Positions 1 through 9,155 are shown, counted from the stretch's first letter. The stretch: DNA of 10,865 bases from a bacterium (GCA_021839785.1 JAKCAB010000601.1:2174-13038); one strand, 5' to 3'. Numbers and translations are program-made. The notes: generated by a model from the letters alone, not told the origin.

Positions 1-632
1 AGTTGCTGGCGGGCAAGGTCCAGCTCGGCGCGCCTTTGGGCGAGCGCCGCCTGTCGGGTGCGGGCGTCATCGAGCGCCGTCTGGTAACGGCTTTGCGCCA
101 CCTTGAACGCCGCCTCCACAGTGTCTTGCTCAGACGAGGAACTGATGCCTTGCCGTGCAAGTTCCAGGATGCGCTCGCGGTTCTTGGTGGCCTCCTCGAG
201 CACCGCCTTGGCCTGGCGCACCGGACTGGTTTCCTCGATCGGTATGCGGTCATTGGCGCCTTCAAGCGGCAAACCCAGCGCCGCGCGGGTCTGTGCCAGG
301 GCGGCCTCGGCTTGTTGCACGCCCAATTCGTAATCGCGGGCCTCGACCTGCGCCACCACGGCCCCCGCCTTGACCACGCTTCCGAGATCGACGGCGAGCG
401 ATTGCAGCCGGCCCGCCACCTTCACGCTGAGCGTGGTTTGTTCGTAAGCGAGGAGCGCACCCGTCGCGGCAACGACGCGTTCCATCGGGCGCTCGGCGGC
501 CACCGCGGTGCGCACCTCGCGCGGTGGAGCCGTCGGCCTTGAGCCGTCCGCGGCATCCCGGCGCGAACAGCCGCCGGCCAGGGCGGTGGTCAGCAGAGCG
601 AGACCGGCGAAGCGGAACGCAGCGGCGTGCAT
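1..632 (-). CDS. Efflux RND transporter periplasmic adaptor (HlyD/MFP family) lipoprotein, C-terminal part cut by window edge
   Basis: Only the first 210 residues are in the window; the gene continues past position 1. Residues 1-22 form a lipoprotein signal: a short basic start, the hydrophobic stretch LALLTTALAG and a lipobox ending in Cys22 (LAGGC). The mature protein should therefore be lipid-anchored in the periplasm. Residues about 65-112 have the biotinyl-lipoyl-like half-domain typical of membrane fusion proteins (VKVAGRLQSLAVDLGSVVKAG, then VVAQVEARDYELGVQQAEAAL). From about 103 to the edge the sequence is Ala/Glu/Gln/Arg-rich and helical, fitting the coiled-coil hairpin that contacts the outer-membrane channel. 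Adaptors of this family link an inner-membrane RND or ABC pump to a TolC-like duct; the pump genes would be expected to the left, outside the window. The start at 632 is chosen because it gives a complete lipoprotein signal; no clear Shine-Dalgarno site precedes it. The substrate cannot be told. Confidence 0.88.
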   Translation of the reverse strand, partial: MHAAAFRFAGLALLTTALAGGCSRRDAADGSRPTAPPREVRTAVAAERPMERVVAATGALLAYEQTTLSVKVAGRLQSLAVDLGSVVKAGAVVAQVEARDYELGVQQAEAALAQTRAALGLPLEGANDRIPIEETSPVRQAKAVLEEATKNRERILELARQGISSSSEQDTVEAAFKVAQSRYQTALDDARTRQAALAQRRAELDLARQQ

Positions 633-811
633 CTCTGCGAGGCTACGGCGCGCCCGGCAGCAGGGAAGCGAAAAAGATGGGCGCGCTTGCGGAACAATCT
701 GGCGGTTGGCGGGATGCGCAAACGATTCGATGAGCTTCCAGGCGGGCCTGGTTTGGCAGAATGGCGGTGTGATGATCCGTGGGCTACACTGCCCGCGCCA
801 AAAACCAAACT

Positions 812-1714
812 ATGTCTCAAAAAATCGGATTTGTGGGAGTCGGTCGCATGGGCGCCAACCTGGCCCGCCGGCTCAAAGACTGCGGCGAAATGGTCGCAGT
901 CGTTCACGACACGCAGCGCGACGCAGCCAGCAACCTCGCCCAGGAACTGGGCTGCCACGCGGCAGCAACGCTGGCCGAAGTGACCGCGGTGGCGGAGGTA
1001 ATCTTCACGGTGGTGACGGATGACGCGGCGATGCGCCGCATCTTCGCGCCGCCTTCGCAAAGCGACAGCCTGTTGCGGGCCGCGCGCGGCAAGCTGTTTG
1101 TGAATTGCGCGACCCTTACGCCCGCCGTCCATATCGAGGTCGAGCGCGCAGCGCGGCGGGTGGGCGCGGCGACCCTGGAAGCGTGCATGGCGTCGAGCAT
1201 TCCACAGGCGCGGGAAGGCAAGCTGTACCTGATGTGCGGCGGCGACCCGGCCACGTTCGAACGCGTGCGTCCGCTGCTCGAAAGGCTCAGCGCTTCGCTG
1301 CGTTTCATCGGCCAGACTGGCCAGGCCGCCACGGTGAAGGCGCTGGTCAACATGGTCATGAACATCAACACCGCCGCGCTTGCCGAAGGTCTGGCCCTGG
1401 CCGACGCCTGCAAGCTCGATTTGGCGCTGGTCCGCGAAGTGTTTGCCCAGACGGGCGCGGCGTCGCAGGTGCTCAAAACCGACGGCGAAGACATGCAGCA
1501 CCGCGAGCACTCGTGTTTCTTTTCGGCCGAGCACGCGGCCAAGGACTCGGGCATCGCGCTCCAGCTCGCGTTGGACCAAGGCCTGCAACTTCCCTTGGCG
1601 GCCGCGACCGCGCGCCAGTACCGGCGGATGGTGCGCGAAGGTTTGGGTCAACTCGACAAATCCGGCATCGCAGAGTTGACCTTCAAAGGCCGGCACAAGC
1701 CACGCGCGAAATAA
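812..1714 (+). CDS. NAD(P)-dependent oxidoreductase, 3-hydroxyisobutyrate dehydrogenase / beta-hydroxyacid dehydrogenase family
   Basis: A 300-residue protein, the usual length for this family of soluble enzymes that oxidise or reduce 3-hydroxyacids with NAD(P). The N-terminal Rossmann domain opens with IGFVGVGRMGANLA, carrying the GxGxxG dinucleotide loop at residues 9-14. The all-helical C-terminal domain carries the likely catalytic lysine, Lys176, in QAATVKALVN with Asn180 four residues on, matching the family's KxxxN pattern. The later AAKDSGIALQLA segment (about 242-253) fits the conserved KD motif. The substrate loop is unusual: the family consensus DAPVSGG aligns without gaps to EACMASS (123-129), so the normal Ser-Gly-Gly that grips the substrate carboxylate is Ala-Ser-Ser. 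The substrate is therefore probably not 3-hydroxyisobutyrate, and I give no gene symbol. ATG 812 is preferred to an in-frame GTG at 779 because the Rossmann strand starts right after it. No Shine-Dalgarno site is visible. Confidence 0.9.
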   Translation: MSQKIGFVGVGRMGANLARRLKDCGEMVAVVHDTQRDAASNLAQELGCHAAATLAEVTAVAEVIFTVVTDDAAMRRIFAPPSQSDSLLRAARGKLFVNCATLTPAVHIEVERAARRVGAATLEACMASSIPQAREGKLYLMCGGDPATFERVRPLLERLSASLRFIGQTGQAATVKALVNMVMNINTAALAEGLALADACKLDLALVREVFAQTGAASQVLKTDGEDMQHREHSCFFSAEHAAKDSGIALQLALDQGLQLPLAAATARQYRRMVREGLGQLDKSGIAELTFKGRHKPRAK

Positions 1715-1815
1715 CCTGGTTGCTTGGCCGGGTGCGGTTTCTCCGGGCGCCACGGAAACCGACGCGGACAGCGCGCCAGCCCTAATTGGCGTGCCTTGAA
1801 CCGCGCAGGTCCCTG

Positions 1816-1833
1816 CGAGACCCTCTCGTTTTT
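1816..1833 (+). terminator. Possible short intrinsic terminator after the oxidoreductase gene
   Basis: A 5-bp stem CGAGA/TCTCG (1816-1820 and 1824-1828) with a CCC loop is followed directly by TTTTT (1829-1833), about 100 bases after the stop of the oxidoreductase and just before the end of the convergent methyltransferase gene. A G-U pair could lengthen the stem by one. The stem is short, so this is only moderately likely to work. Two further inverted repeats in the same gap (about 1736-1760 and 1771-1794) have no T-run. Confidence 0.4.
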
Positions 1834-1852
1834 CTCCGCGTGGCTGACCTGG

Positions 1853-2746
1853 CTAATGTTTCTTCATCGTCAACCCGATGCCGGAGTCGCGCAGGTTGAC
1901 GAATAAGGTCTCCCATTTCGGGTTAGTCGTGATTGCCTTGACGTAGCGCGGGTCGGCCTGCCGCGCGCTCATGTTGTGCGCTACCACCAAGCCGCCGGGC
2001 CGCACGAGCGGCAGGAGTTTCTCCAGGTAATCGAGATACCCCTCCTTGTCGGCATCCAGGAACAGCAGGTCGATGGTTTCTGTCAGCTTGGGCACTTCCA
2101 CGTGGGCGTCGCCCTCCACCAACTTGATGAGGTCCTCGACCCCCGCGCGCTTGAAGTTCTCGCGCGCGAGTTGGGCGCGCCCGGCATCGATCTCGAAAGT
2201 GGTGAGGTGCCCGCCCGTCGTTCGCAGCGCGAGCGCGATCCAAGTGGCCGAATAACCGTGCGATGTGCCCACCTCAACGACGTTTTTGGCGCCGGAGGCT
2301 TCGACCAACATTCGGAGAAACCGGCCGTCATCGCGGGGCACGCTCATCATGCCGCGCGAACGGCCGTTCATTTCGTCCAGGACGGCGAGCAGCTTCTTCT
2401 CCGTCTCGTCTTTGGCCAGCGGTGCGGAGTCGAAATCCGCGCTCGAACTCTGGCCACCAAATCCACGGCCTGGACCGCCGCGGCCACCCGGCCCGCCGAT
2501 GCCGGGAGGGCGAAGCTCGTCACCGCTGAGTTCGCCGTCGGCGTCCTTGTCGAGCTTCTTCAATACGGTTGTCGCATTGGCGATTTCCTCCCGGTCGAGC
2601 CGGCCGTCCTGATTGGCATCCAGAGCGGTCACGATCGGGGACATCGGACCGGGGCCGCCGCGGCGGCCGGGTTCCTGGGCCATGACGAGTTCGGCCGACG
2701 CACCGAAGGCCAGCAGGCCAAGGATAAGTACTCTGTGCGGTTTCAT
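1853..2746 (-). CDS. Secreted EF-hand / class I SAM-dependent O-methyltransferase fusion protein
   Basis: A 297-residue protein in three parts. Residues 1-23 look like a Sec signal peptide (MKPHR, hydrophobic core, cleavage near VMA|QEP). Two adjacent EF-hands follow, with canonical 12-residue calcium loops at 43-54 (Asp43, Asn45, Asp47, Asp51, Glu54) and 66-77 (Asp66, Asp68, Asp70, Ser74, Glu77). A Gly/Pro/Arg-rich linker spans about 80-100. Residues about 112-297 are a class I methyltransferase of the catechol/caffeoyl-CoA type: SAM loop VVEVGTSHGYSATW (156-169), acidic strand-2 end FEID (184-187), and LLFLDADKEGYLDYLEKLL (227-245). The usual divalent-metal pair Asp-Asn near the end of the fold is His257-Asn258 here, and Asp231 is kept. 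The substrate is unknown. The oddity is an apparently exported enzyme whose cosubstrate SAM is cytoplasmic. The start is fixed by the signal peptide and by AGGA seven bases upstream. The frame stays open further upstream, but that part overlaps the neighbouring gene and is not credible coding sequence. Confidence 0.88.
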   Translation of the reverse strand: MKPHRVLILGLLAFGASAELVMAQEPGRRGGPGPMSPIVTALDANQDGRLDREEIANATTVLKKLDKDADGELSGDELRPPGIGGPGGRGGPGRGFGGQSSSADFDSAPLAKDETEKKLLAVLDEMNGRSRGMMSVPRDDGRFLRMLVEASGAKNVVEVGTSHGYSATWIALALRTTGGHLTTFEIDAGRAQLARENFKRAGVEDLIKLVEGDAHVEVPKLTETIDLLFLDADKEGYLDYLEKLLPLVRPGGLVVAHNMSARQADPRYVKAITTNPKWETLFVNLRDSGIGLTMKKH

Positions 2747-2757
2747 ATCGGATTCCT
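2747..2757 (-). promoter_or_regulatory. Ribosome binding site of the EF-hand methyltransferase
   Basis: On the minus strand AGGA (2757-2754) sits seven bases before ATG 2746. It is one of only two clear Shine-Dalgarno sites in the window and decides the start of a frame that otherwise runs open for another 350 bases upstream. Confidence 0.65.
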
Positions 2758-2783
2758 GTGGTTTGAGGTTTGGTCTATTACTG

Positions 2784-2812
2784 GTTAAATCACTCCGTTG
2801 GCTTCGACGCAA
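2784..2812 (-). promoter_or_regulatory. Candidate sigma-70-like promoter for the methyltransferase gene
   Basis: Read on the minus strand, TTGCGT (2812-2807) and TTTAAC (2789-2784) are 17 bases apart, about 40 bases before the start codon and in the most AT-rich part of the gap. Both hexamers are imperfect, so this is a weak call. It overlaps the inverted repeat at 2793-2817. Confidence 0.25.
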
Positions 2813-2817
2813 CGGAG
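2793..2817. repeat. Perfect 8-bp inverted repeat in the methyltransferase upstream region
   Basis: CTCCGTTG (2793-2800) and CAACGGAG (2810-2817) are exact reverse complements separated by nine bases. The dyad covers the spacer of the candidate promoter, so it could be an operator. It could equally be a weak transcription end for the membrane-protein gene that reads toward it, since TGATTT follows on the minus strand, although no proper T-run is present. Confidence 0.5.
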
Positions 2818-2895
2818 AAAAGGTGGCGGACGCAGGCAGCGGCGGTTCGCGGGGCGAACTCTTGTTTAAGTAGCCAAAGACAATCTCGACGCGTT

Positions 2896-2913
2896 TGCCG
2901 CATAGCTGCGGCA
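2896..2913 (-). other. Short hairpin just after the stop of the TIG membrane-protein gene
   Basis: TGCCGCA (2896-2902) and TGCGGCA (2907-2913) form a perfect 7-bp stem with a 4-base loop, starting six bases after the stop codon at 2919. On the minus strand the bases that follow are AAACGCG, with no T-run, so it is not a classical intrinsic terminator. It may end transcription factor-dependently or protect the transcript's 3' end. Confidence 0.4.
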
Positions 2914-2918
2914 CCTTT

Positions 2919-3722
2919 TCAGGCCACCGCAATTTCTGCTTCGCGCGAAGACACCCCGCGCGGCCCGGCCCGTTTGACCGTGAGTTTGAGCGTGGCCGCG
3001 CTCTTGAGTTTCGCGGCCGGGATGACCGCCCGCAGTTCGCTGGCGCTGACGAAGGTGGTGGCCAGTTCCTCGGTGCCGAGCAGGACTTTGTCGGTCGGGG
3101 CAAAGCCGCCGCCGGTCAACGTGACAGTAGTGTCCGCGGCGTTGAGCGCGATCTTGTCCGGCTGGACTCGGCCCAGGATTGGACCGGCGTCGGCGATGCC
3201 ATCCTTCTTGGTTTCGCCGGGGCGGAACAGGGCGAGGAACACTTCCCGCAATTTCTCGGTGGCCACTTCCGAAAAGAGGCCGGCCAGGAAGGCCAGGGCG
3301 CCCATGCCATAAGGGTTCACGGCCTCCTGCGTGTTCGTTCCGGCTCCCATCAGGCCCCCGCGGATCACCAGGTAGATAACCAGCGCCAGCGCCGCGCCGA
3401 CCGGCGCGCGCGCCGTGTACCACCAGACCCAGCTCCGGATCAAGTTGCGGTTGCCCGCGTAGGCGGCAAAGGAACTCAACGCGTGCAGGCTCCCGCCCAA
3501 GGCACCCAACACCACGACCGACCAAACCAGCGAGAGTTCGCGGTTGGCCTTGACCGTTTCTTCGGCGCCCGCCGGTACGACCAGACCGAGAGCGCTCGCC
3601 CAAACCGAGCCCAGGCAGGCGATCAGTAAAGGGATGACGGCAAAGAGGTAAAGCCCCAGGATGCGGCGGTTCACTTTGTCCACCGGCTGGTGCAATTCTT
3701 CGGGGGAGTTTGGGGCAGGCAT
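2919..3722 (-). CDS. Four-helix membrane protein with C-terminal IPT/TIG-like domain, function unknown
   Basis: A 267-residue protein that I do not recognise as a named family. Four hydrophobic segments are visible: about 21-43 (ILGLYLFAVIPLLIACL...), 64-88 (LSLVWSVVVLGALGG...), 106-126 (APVGAALALVIYLVI...) and 138-152 (GMGALAFLAGLF). Basic residues cluster at the N-terminus (DKVNRR), between helices 2 and 3 (NRNLIRSW, TAR) and after helix 4 (EKLREVF, RPGETKK). By the positive-inside rule both ends are cytoplasmic. Residues about 181-250 resemble an IPT/TIG immunoglobulin-like fold: PILGRVQPDKI, TTVTLTGGGFAPTDKVLLG, then SELRAVIPAAKLKSAATLKLTV. Such domains are usually extracellular, so a cytoplasmic one would be unusual. 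The start at 3722 is the last ATG before the conserved-looking part. A longer frame from 3857 would reach almost to the divergent ldhA start (3890) and is Pro/His-rich, so I rejected it. Confidence 0.8.
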   Translation of the reverse strand: MPAPNSPEELHQPVDKVNRRILGLYLFAVIPLLIACLGSVWASALGLVVPAGAEETVKANRELSLVWSVVVLGALGGSLHALSSFAAYAGNRNLIRSWVWWYTARAPVGAALALVIYLVIRGGLMGAGTNTQEAVNPYGMGALAFLAGLFSEVATEKLREVFLALFRPGETKKDGIADAGPILGRVQPDKIALNAADTTVTLTGGGFAPTDKVLLGTEELATTFVSASELRAVIPAAKLKSAATLKLTVKRAGPRGVSSREAEIAVA

Positions 3723-3751
3723 GGTTGCATGTGGGTTGGTAGTCGGCAGCC

Positions 3752-3780
3752 AAGATAGCACGGGAGCGTTTATTCGCCAG
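3752..3780 (-). promoter_or_regulatory. Weak candidate promoter for the TIG membrane-protein gene
   Basis: On the minus strand a good -10-like TATCTT (3757-3752) has a poor -35 CTGGCG (3780-3775) at 17 bases, about 30 bases before the start at 3722. It lies in the 167-base divergent gap shared with ldhA. The support is the -10 box and its position only. Confidence 0.22.
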
Positions 3781-3889
3781 CCCGGCGTCTGATGAGGGAA
3801 GAGATGAGTCGGAGGAGCAATGCAAAGCAGCGTTGCGCGCCCCGCGGCGTGTGGCACTCTGCCTGCGGGCTTGGAACGTTCTCCGGATT

Positions 3890-4891
3890 ATGTCGCTGAT
3901 CGCCGTTTATGACACGCGGCCGTACGATCGTGCGGCCTTGGAAACCGCCGCCGCGGGAACAGACCTCGACTGGCGGTTCTGGGAGTTTCGTCTGACGCCG
4001 GAAACCGCGGTGTCCGCGCAAGGCGCCCAGGCGGTCTGCGTGTTCGTCAACGACACCGTGGACCGCGCCTGCCTGGAAGTGCTGGCGCGCGCCGGCGTCA
4101 AACTGGTGGCGCTGCGCTGCACCGGTTTCAATAACGTGGACCTCGCGGCGGCCAAGGAACTGGGCCTGCAGGTCACGCGGGTGCCGGTGTATTCGCCTTA
4201 CGCGGTGGCGGAGCACGCGGTGGCGTTGCTGCTCACCTTGAACCGGAGAATCCACCGCGCCTTCAACCGCGTGCGAGAACAGAACTTTTCGCTGAACGGC
4301 CTGGTCGGCTTCGATCTTCACGGCAAAACCGCCGGCATCGTTGGCACCGGCAAAATCGGACGGATCGTGGCGCAAATCCTGCGCGGCTTCGGCATGAAGG
4401 TGCTGGCCTATGACCCGTTCCCGAATCGCGATTGGGCGCAGCAAAACGACGTCGAGTACGCGGATGCGTCGTCCGTGGCCGGATTGAGCGACGTGCTTTT
4501 GTTGCACGTGCCGCTGACGCCGGAGACCCACCATATCATCCGCGCCGAGACGCTGGATTTGATGAAGCCGGGCGCGATCCTCATCAACGTGAGCCGCGGG
4601 GCCTTGATCGACACGAAGGCCTTGATCGCGGCGCTCAAGTCCGGCCGGCTCGGCGGCGTGGGCCTTGACGTTTATGAAGAGGAGGAAGGTATTTTCTTTG
4701 AGGACCTTTCCGGCCAGGTGTTGCAGGACGACGAGCTGGCGCGGCTGCTGACGTTCCCGAATGTGCTGGTCACCGCGCACCAGGCGTTTCTCACGCGCGA
4801 GGCGCTGTCGGACATCGCCCGCACGACGGTGGCGAATCTCAAGGCGCTCGCCAGCGGCCAGCCGTTTGTGGAAGGCTCGGTGTTGACGTGA
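3890..4891 (+). CDS. ldhA: D-lactate dehydrogenase (2-hydroxyacid dehydrogenase family)
   Basis: A 333-residue cytoplasmic enzyme reducing pyruvate to D-lactate with NADH, the redox-balancing last step of fermentation. It resembles fermentative LdhA along its whole length: IAVYDTRPYDR at the start, VFVNDTVDR, the substrate-site block ALRCTGFNNVDL (74-85), TLNRRIHRAFNR and QNFSLNGLVGFDLHGKTAGI. The NAD fold has GTGKIG (152-157) with Asp175 ending the next strand, which favours NAD over NADP. The catalytic triad is complete: Arg236 (NVSRGALID), Glu265 (LDVYEEE, five after Asp260) and His297 (TAHQAFLT). The block IFFEDLSGQVLQDDELARL is characteristic of the LdhA group rather than phosphoglycerate or formate dehydrogenases. 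ATG 3890 is chosen over an in-frame ATG at 3833 because the first beta strand starts there. It is followed by pyruvate kinase, whose product is its substrate. Confidence 0.93.
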   Translation: MSLIAVYDTRPYDRAALETAAAGTDLDWRFWEFRLTPETAVSAQGAQAVCVFVNDTVDRACLEVLARAGVKLVALRCTGFNNVDLAAAKELGLQVTRVPVYSPYAVAEHAVALLLTLNRRIHRAFNRVREQNFSLNGLVGFDLHGKTAGIVGTGKIGRIVAQILRGFGMKVLAYDPFPNRDWAQQNDVEYADASSVAGLSDVLLLHVPLTPETHHIIRAETLDLMKPGAILINVSRGALIDTKALIAALKSGRLGGVGLDVYEEEEGIFFEDLSGQVLQDDELARLLTFPNVLVTAHQAFLTREALSDIARTTVANLKALASGQPFVEGSVLT

Positions 4892-4898
4892 GCGCCGG

Positions 4899-5024
4899 AA
4901 ACCCGAAAGCCGAAACCCGATGGCCGAAAGAAATCCGAAGCCCGAACCCCGAGCCGTCCAGCCGCCGTGCGGGCGGGACTTGCGCCTGTTGTTTCGGCTC
5001 TCGCATTTCGGTCTTCGGGCCTAA
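4899..5024 (+). repeat. CCGAAA-rich imperfect repeat with inverted arm between ldhA and pyk
   Basis: After the ldhA stop the DNA runs through short units of the form CCCGAAA, GCCGAAA, ATCCGAA, GCCCGAA (about 4900-4945). About 45 bases later comes the opposite arm TTTCGGCTCTCGCATTTCGG and TCTTCGGGC (4992-5020). The reverse complement of the second arm aligns closely with 4902-4928, so the transcript could fold into a long imperfect hairpin. The low-complexity, palindromic design is typical of dispersed intergenic repeats. Possible roles are transcription attenuation or mRNA stabilisation between the two genes. That it is dispersed in the genome is inference. Confidence 0.6.
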
Positions 5025-5029
5025 CCCGC

Positions 5030-6475
5030 ATGCTTCCTGACCACAAAACCAAAATCGTCGCCACCATCGGTCCGGCCTCGGATTCGCCGGAGATGCTGGA
5101 GCGCCTGATCCGCGCGGGGCTGAACGTCGCCCGCCTCAACTTTTCCCACGGCGACTTTGCGGGCCACGCCGAGCGCGTCACCCGCATCCGCGCCGCGGAA
5201 CAGGCGGCCGGCCGGCGCGTGACGATCATGGCGGATTTGCCGGGACCCAAGATGCGGGTCGGCAAAATCGATCCCGAGCCGATCCAACTGCGCGCCGGCG
5301 AGACCTTCACGCTCACGACGGAGGAGATTGTGGGTAACGCGCAGCGCGTTTCGATGAGCTTCGAGCAGTTGCCGCGGGTGGTGAACACCGGCGACCGGCT
5401 CTTCCTCAACGACGGCTTGGTTCAACTCCTGGTGACGAACGTTGCTGGCAACGACGTAATTTGCCGGGTGGCGGTGGGCGGCGAACTCCGTTCCCGCAAA
5501 GGACTGAACCTGCCTGGCATCGACCTTGGGATCAGCGCGTTTACCGCGCACGATCGCGCCTGTCTGGAGTTCGCGTTGAAGGCGGGCGTGGATGCGGTGA
5601 GCCAGTCATTCGTCGAGACGGCGGTGGATGTCGAAGCCGTGCGGGCGGCGGCGAAGGCGATTGGCCGCGTGCCGTTCGTCATCGCCAAGATCGAACGCGC
5701 CGGCGCGCTCCGGCATTTCGACGACATCCTGAGATGCGCGGACGGCATCATGGTGGCACGGGGCGATCTGGGGGTGGAGGTGCCGCTTGAACAGATGGCG
5801 ATTACGCAGAAACAACTCATCGCCAAAGCCAACCTCGCCGGCAAACCGGTCATCACCGCCACCCAGATGCTCGAGTCGATGGTTAGCAGCCGCCTGCCGA
5901 CGCGTGCCGAAGCCACCGACGTGGCCAACGCCATTCTCGACGGCACGGATTGCATCATGCTCTCCGGCGAGTCGGCGATGGGCAAATACCCGGAGGAGGC
6001 AGTGGCCATGCTGGCGCGGATCGCCGCCGCCACGGAGGCGGGCCGGCCGCAGGCGCGCTTGAACGATTTGCGCGCGCTGTGTCGAGAGCAAAAGCCGGGC
6101 ACGGCCGCCGCCGCGATCGCTTCGGTGGTGGAACACGCCCTGGAAACCGTGCGCTGCGCGGCGGTGCTGGTGCCGACCCGGACCGGCACGACGGCCCGGA
6201 TGATCTCGCGGTTCAAGCCCACGGTCTGGATCGCGGCGTTAAGCCATGATCCCGCGGTCTGCCAGGCGCTGGCCTTTTCATACGGCGTGCAAGCCGTGCC
6301 GTTGGCGGAGGAGCCGGAAAACTGGCGCGAGTTTGCGACCGCTTGGATGCAAGGGCAGGGGATTGAGGGCGACATCGCGATGCTGGTGGCCGGGCCTTCC
6401 ACGCGGCATCCGGATGCCAACCACCGGATCGAGTTCATGCGCGTCGGCAACGGCCCGCGTCAGACGCATCCGTGA
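5030..6475 (+). CDS. pyk: Pyruvate kinase
   Basis: A 481-residue enzyme converting phosphoenolpyruvate and ADP to pyruvate and ATP, the usual length for bacterial pyruvate kinase. The barrel begins with [11 protein letters not shown] (7-17) and [13 protein letters not shown] (30-42; Arg35 and Ser39 in the active site). Lys220 and Glu222 (VIAKIER) and Asp246 (ARGDLGVE) are the catalytic lysine and magnesium ligands. [11 protein letters not shown] (274-284) holds the conserved Thr278, and [15 protein letters not shown] lies at 311-325. The small B domain is about 75-165, and the C-terminal regulatory domain starts at about 355. The segment DLPGPKMR has Leu70 and Lys74 where potassium-dependent enzymes have Thr and Glu, predicting potassium-independent activity. 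ATG 5030 is chosen because an in-frame ATG at 4967 would translate the upstream inverted repeat. It lies 138 bases after ldhA and 142 before glgP, all in one direction. Confidence 0.95.
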   Translation: MLPDHKTKIVATIGPASDSPEMLERLIRAGLNVARLNFSHGDFAGHAERVTRIRAAEQAAGRRVTIMADLPGPKMRVGKIDPEPIQLRAGETFTLTTEEIVGNAQRVSMSFEQLPRVVNTGDRLFLNDGLVQLLVTNVAGNDVICRVAVGGELRSRKGLNLPGIDLGISAFTAHDRACLEFALKAGVDAVSQSFVETAVDVEAVRAAAKAIGRVPFVIAKIERAGALRHFDDILRCADGIMVARGDLGVEVPLEQMAITQKQLIAKANLAGKPVITATQMLESMVSSRLPTRAEATDVANAILDGTDCIMLSGESAMGKYPEEAVAMLARIAAATEAGRPQARLNDLRALCREQKPGTAAAAIASVVEHALETVRCAAVLVPTRTGTTARMISRFKPTVWIAALSHDPAVCQALAFSYGVQAVPLAEEPENWREFATAWMQGQGIEGDIAMLVAGPSTRHPDANHRIEFMRVGNGPRQTHP

Positions 6476-6608
6476 GTCGAGGCTGGCGCTGGCGGTTGAC
6501 TTGCCGGTCCGCCGCCGGGCCAATGACCATCGCTCCGCCGCGGGCGCCGCAATGTCCTTGCCAGTGGCGCGACGGTGCCTTCAACTCCTGATCGTCCCTT
6601 TGAACCCC

Positions 6609-6612
6609 AGGA
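6609..6612 (+). promoter_or_regulatory. Ribosome binding site of glgP
   Basis: AGGA at 6609-6612 ends five bases before ATG 6618. It supports this start over the in-frame upstream ATGs at 6246 and 6552. The local context CAGGAATCC also precedes the EF-hand methyltransferase gene. Confidence 0.6.
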
Positions 6613-6617
6613 ATCCT

Positions 6618-9125
<2,508 letters not shown>

Positions 9126-9138
9126 TCGGTGGGTGCCG

Positions 9139-9155
9139 TTGCGCGGCCGGCGCAA
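9139..9155. other. Small hairpin between glgP and the convergent small membrane gene
   Basis: TTGCGC (9139-9144) and GCGCAA (9150-9155) form a 6-bp stem with a 5-base loop, 13 bases after the glgP stop. There is no T-run on either side, so a terminator role is possible only weakly. It is the only structure I see in the 63-base convergent gap. Confidence 0.3.

Noticed and set aside
3..542. Open plus-strand frame at the left edge
   Set aside because: It is antisense to the lipoprotein adaptor, whose frame gives a signal peptide, lipobox and lipoyl-like domain; the plus frame shows only Arg/His/Leu-rich filler.
762..790. Possible promoter TGGCGG-17-TACACT before the oxidoreductase
   Set aside because: The -10 is fair but the -35 has little similarity to consensus; not enough to list.
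590..1753. 387-residue open frame on the minus strand opposite the oxidoreductase
   Set aside because: Long antisense frames are common at this GC content. The composition is His/Arg-rich with no motif, and the plus strand has a clear Rossmann enzyme.
2747..3103. Extended reading frame upstream of the EF-hand methyltransferase
   Set aside because: It overlaps the TIG membrane-protein gene in another frame and has low-complexity Pro/Arg/Ser content; the signal peptide and ribosome site fix the start at 2746.
4967..5029. Upstream ATG giving pyruvate kinase 21 extra residues
   Set aside because: The extension would translate the inverted-repeat arm; the conserved start TKIVATIGP follows closely after ATG 5030.
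6496..6526. TTGACT before glgP as a -35 box
   Set aside because: The hexamer is good but no acceptable -10 lies 16-19 bases downstream.
6246..6617. In-frame N-terminal extension of glgP starting inside pyk
   Set aside because: It would overlap the end of pyk by 230 bases and encodes Arg/Trp/Ser-rich shadow sequence; AGGA before ATG 6618 supports the shorter protein.
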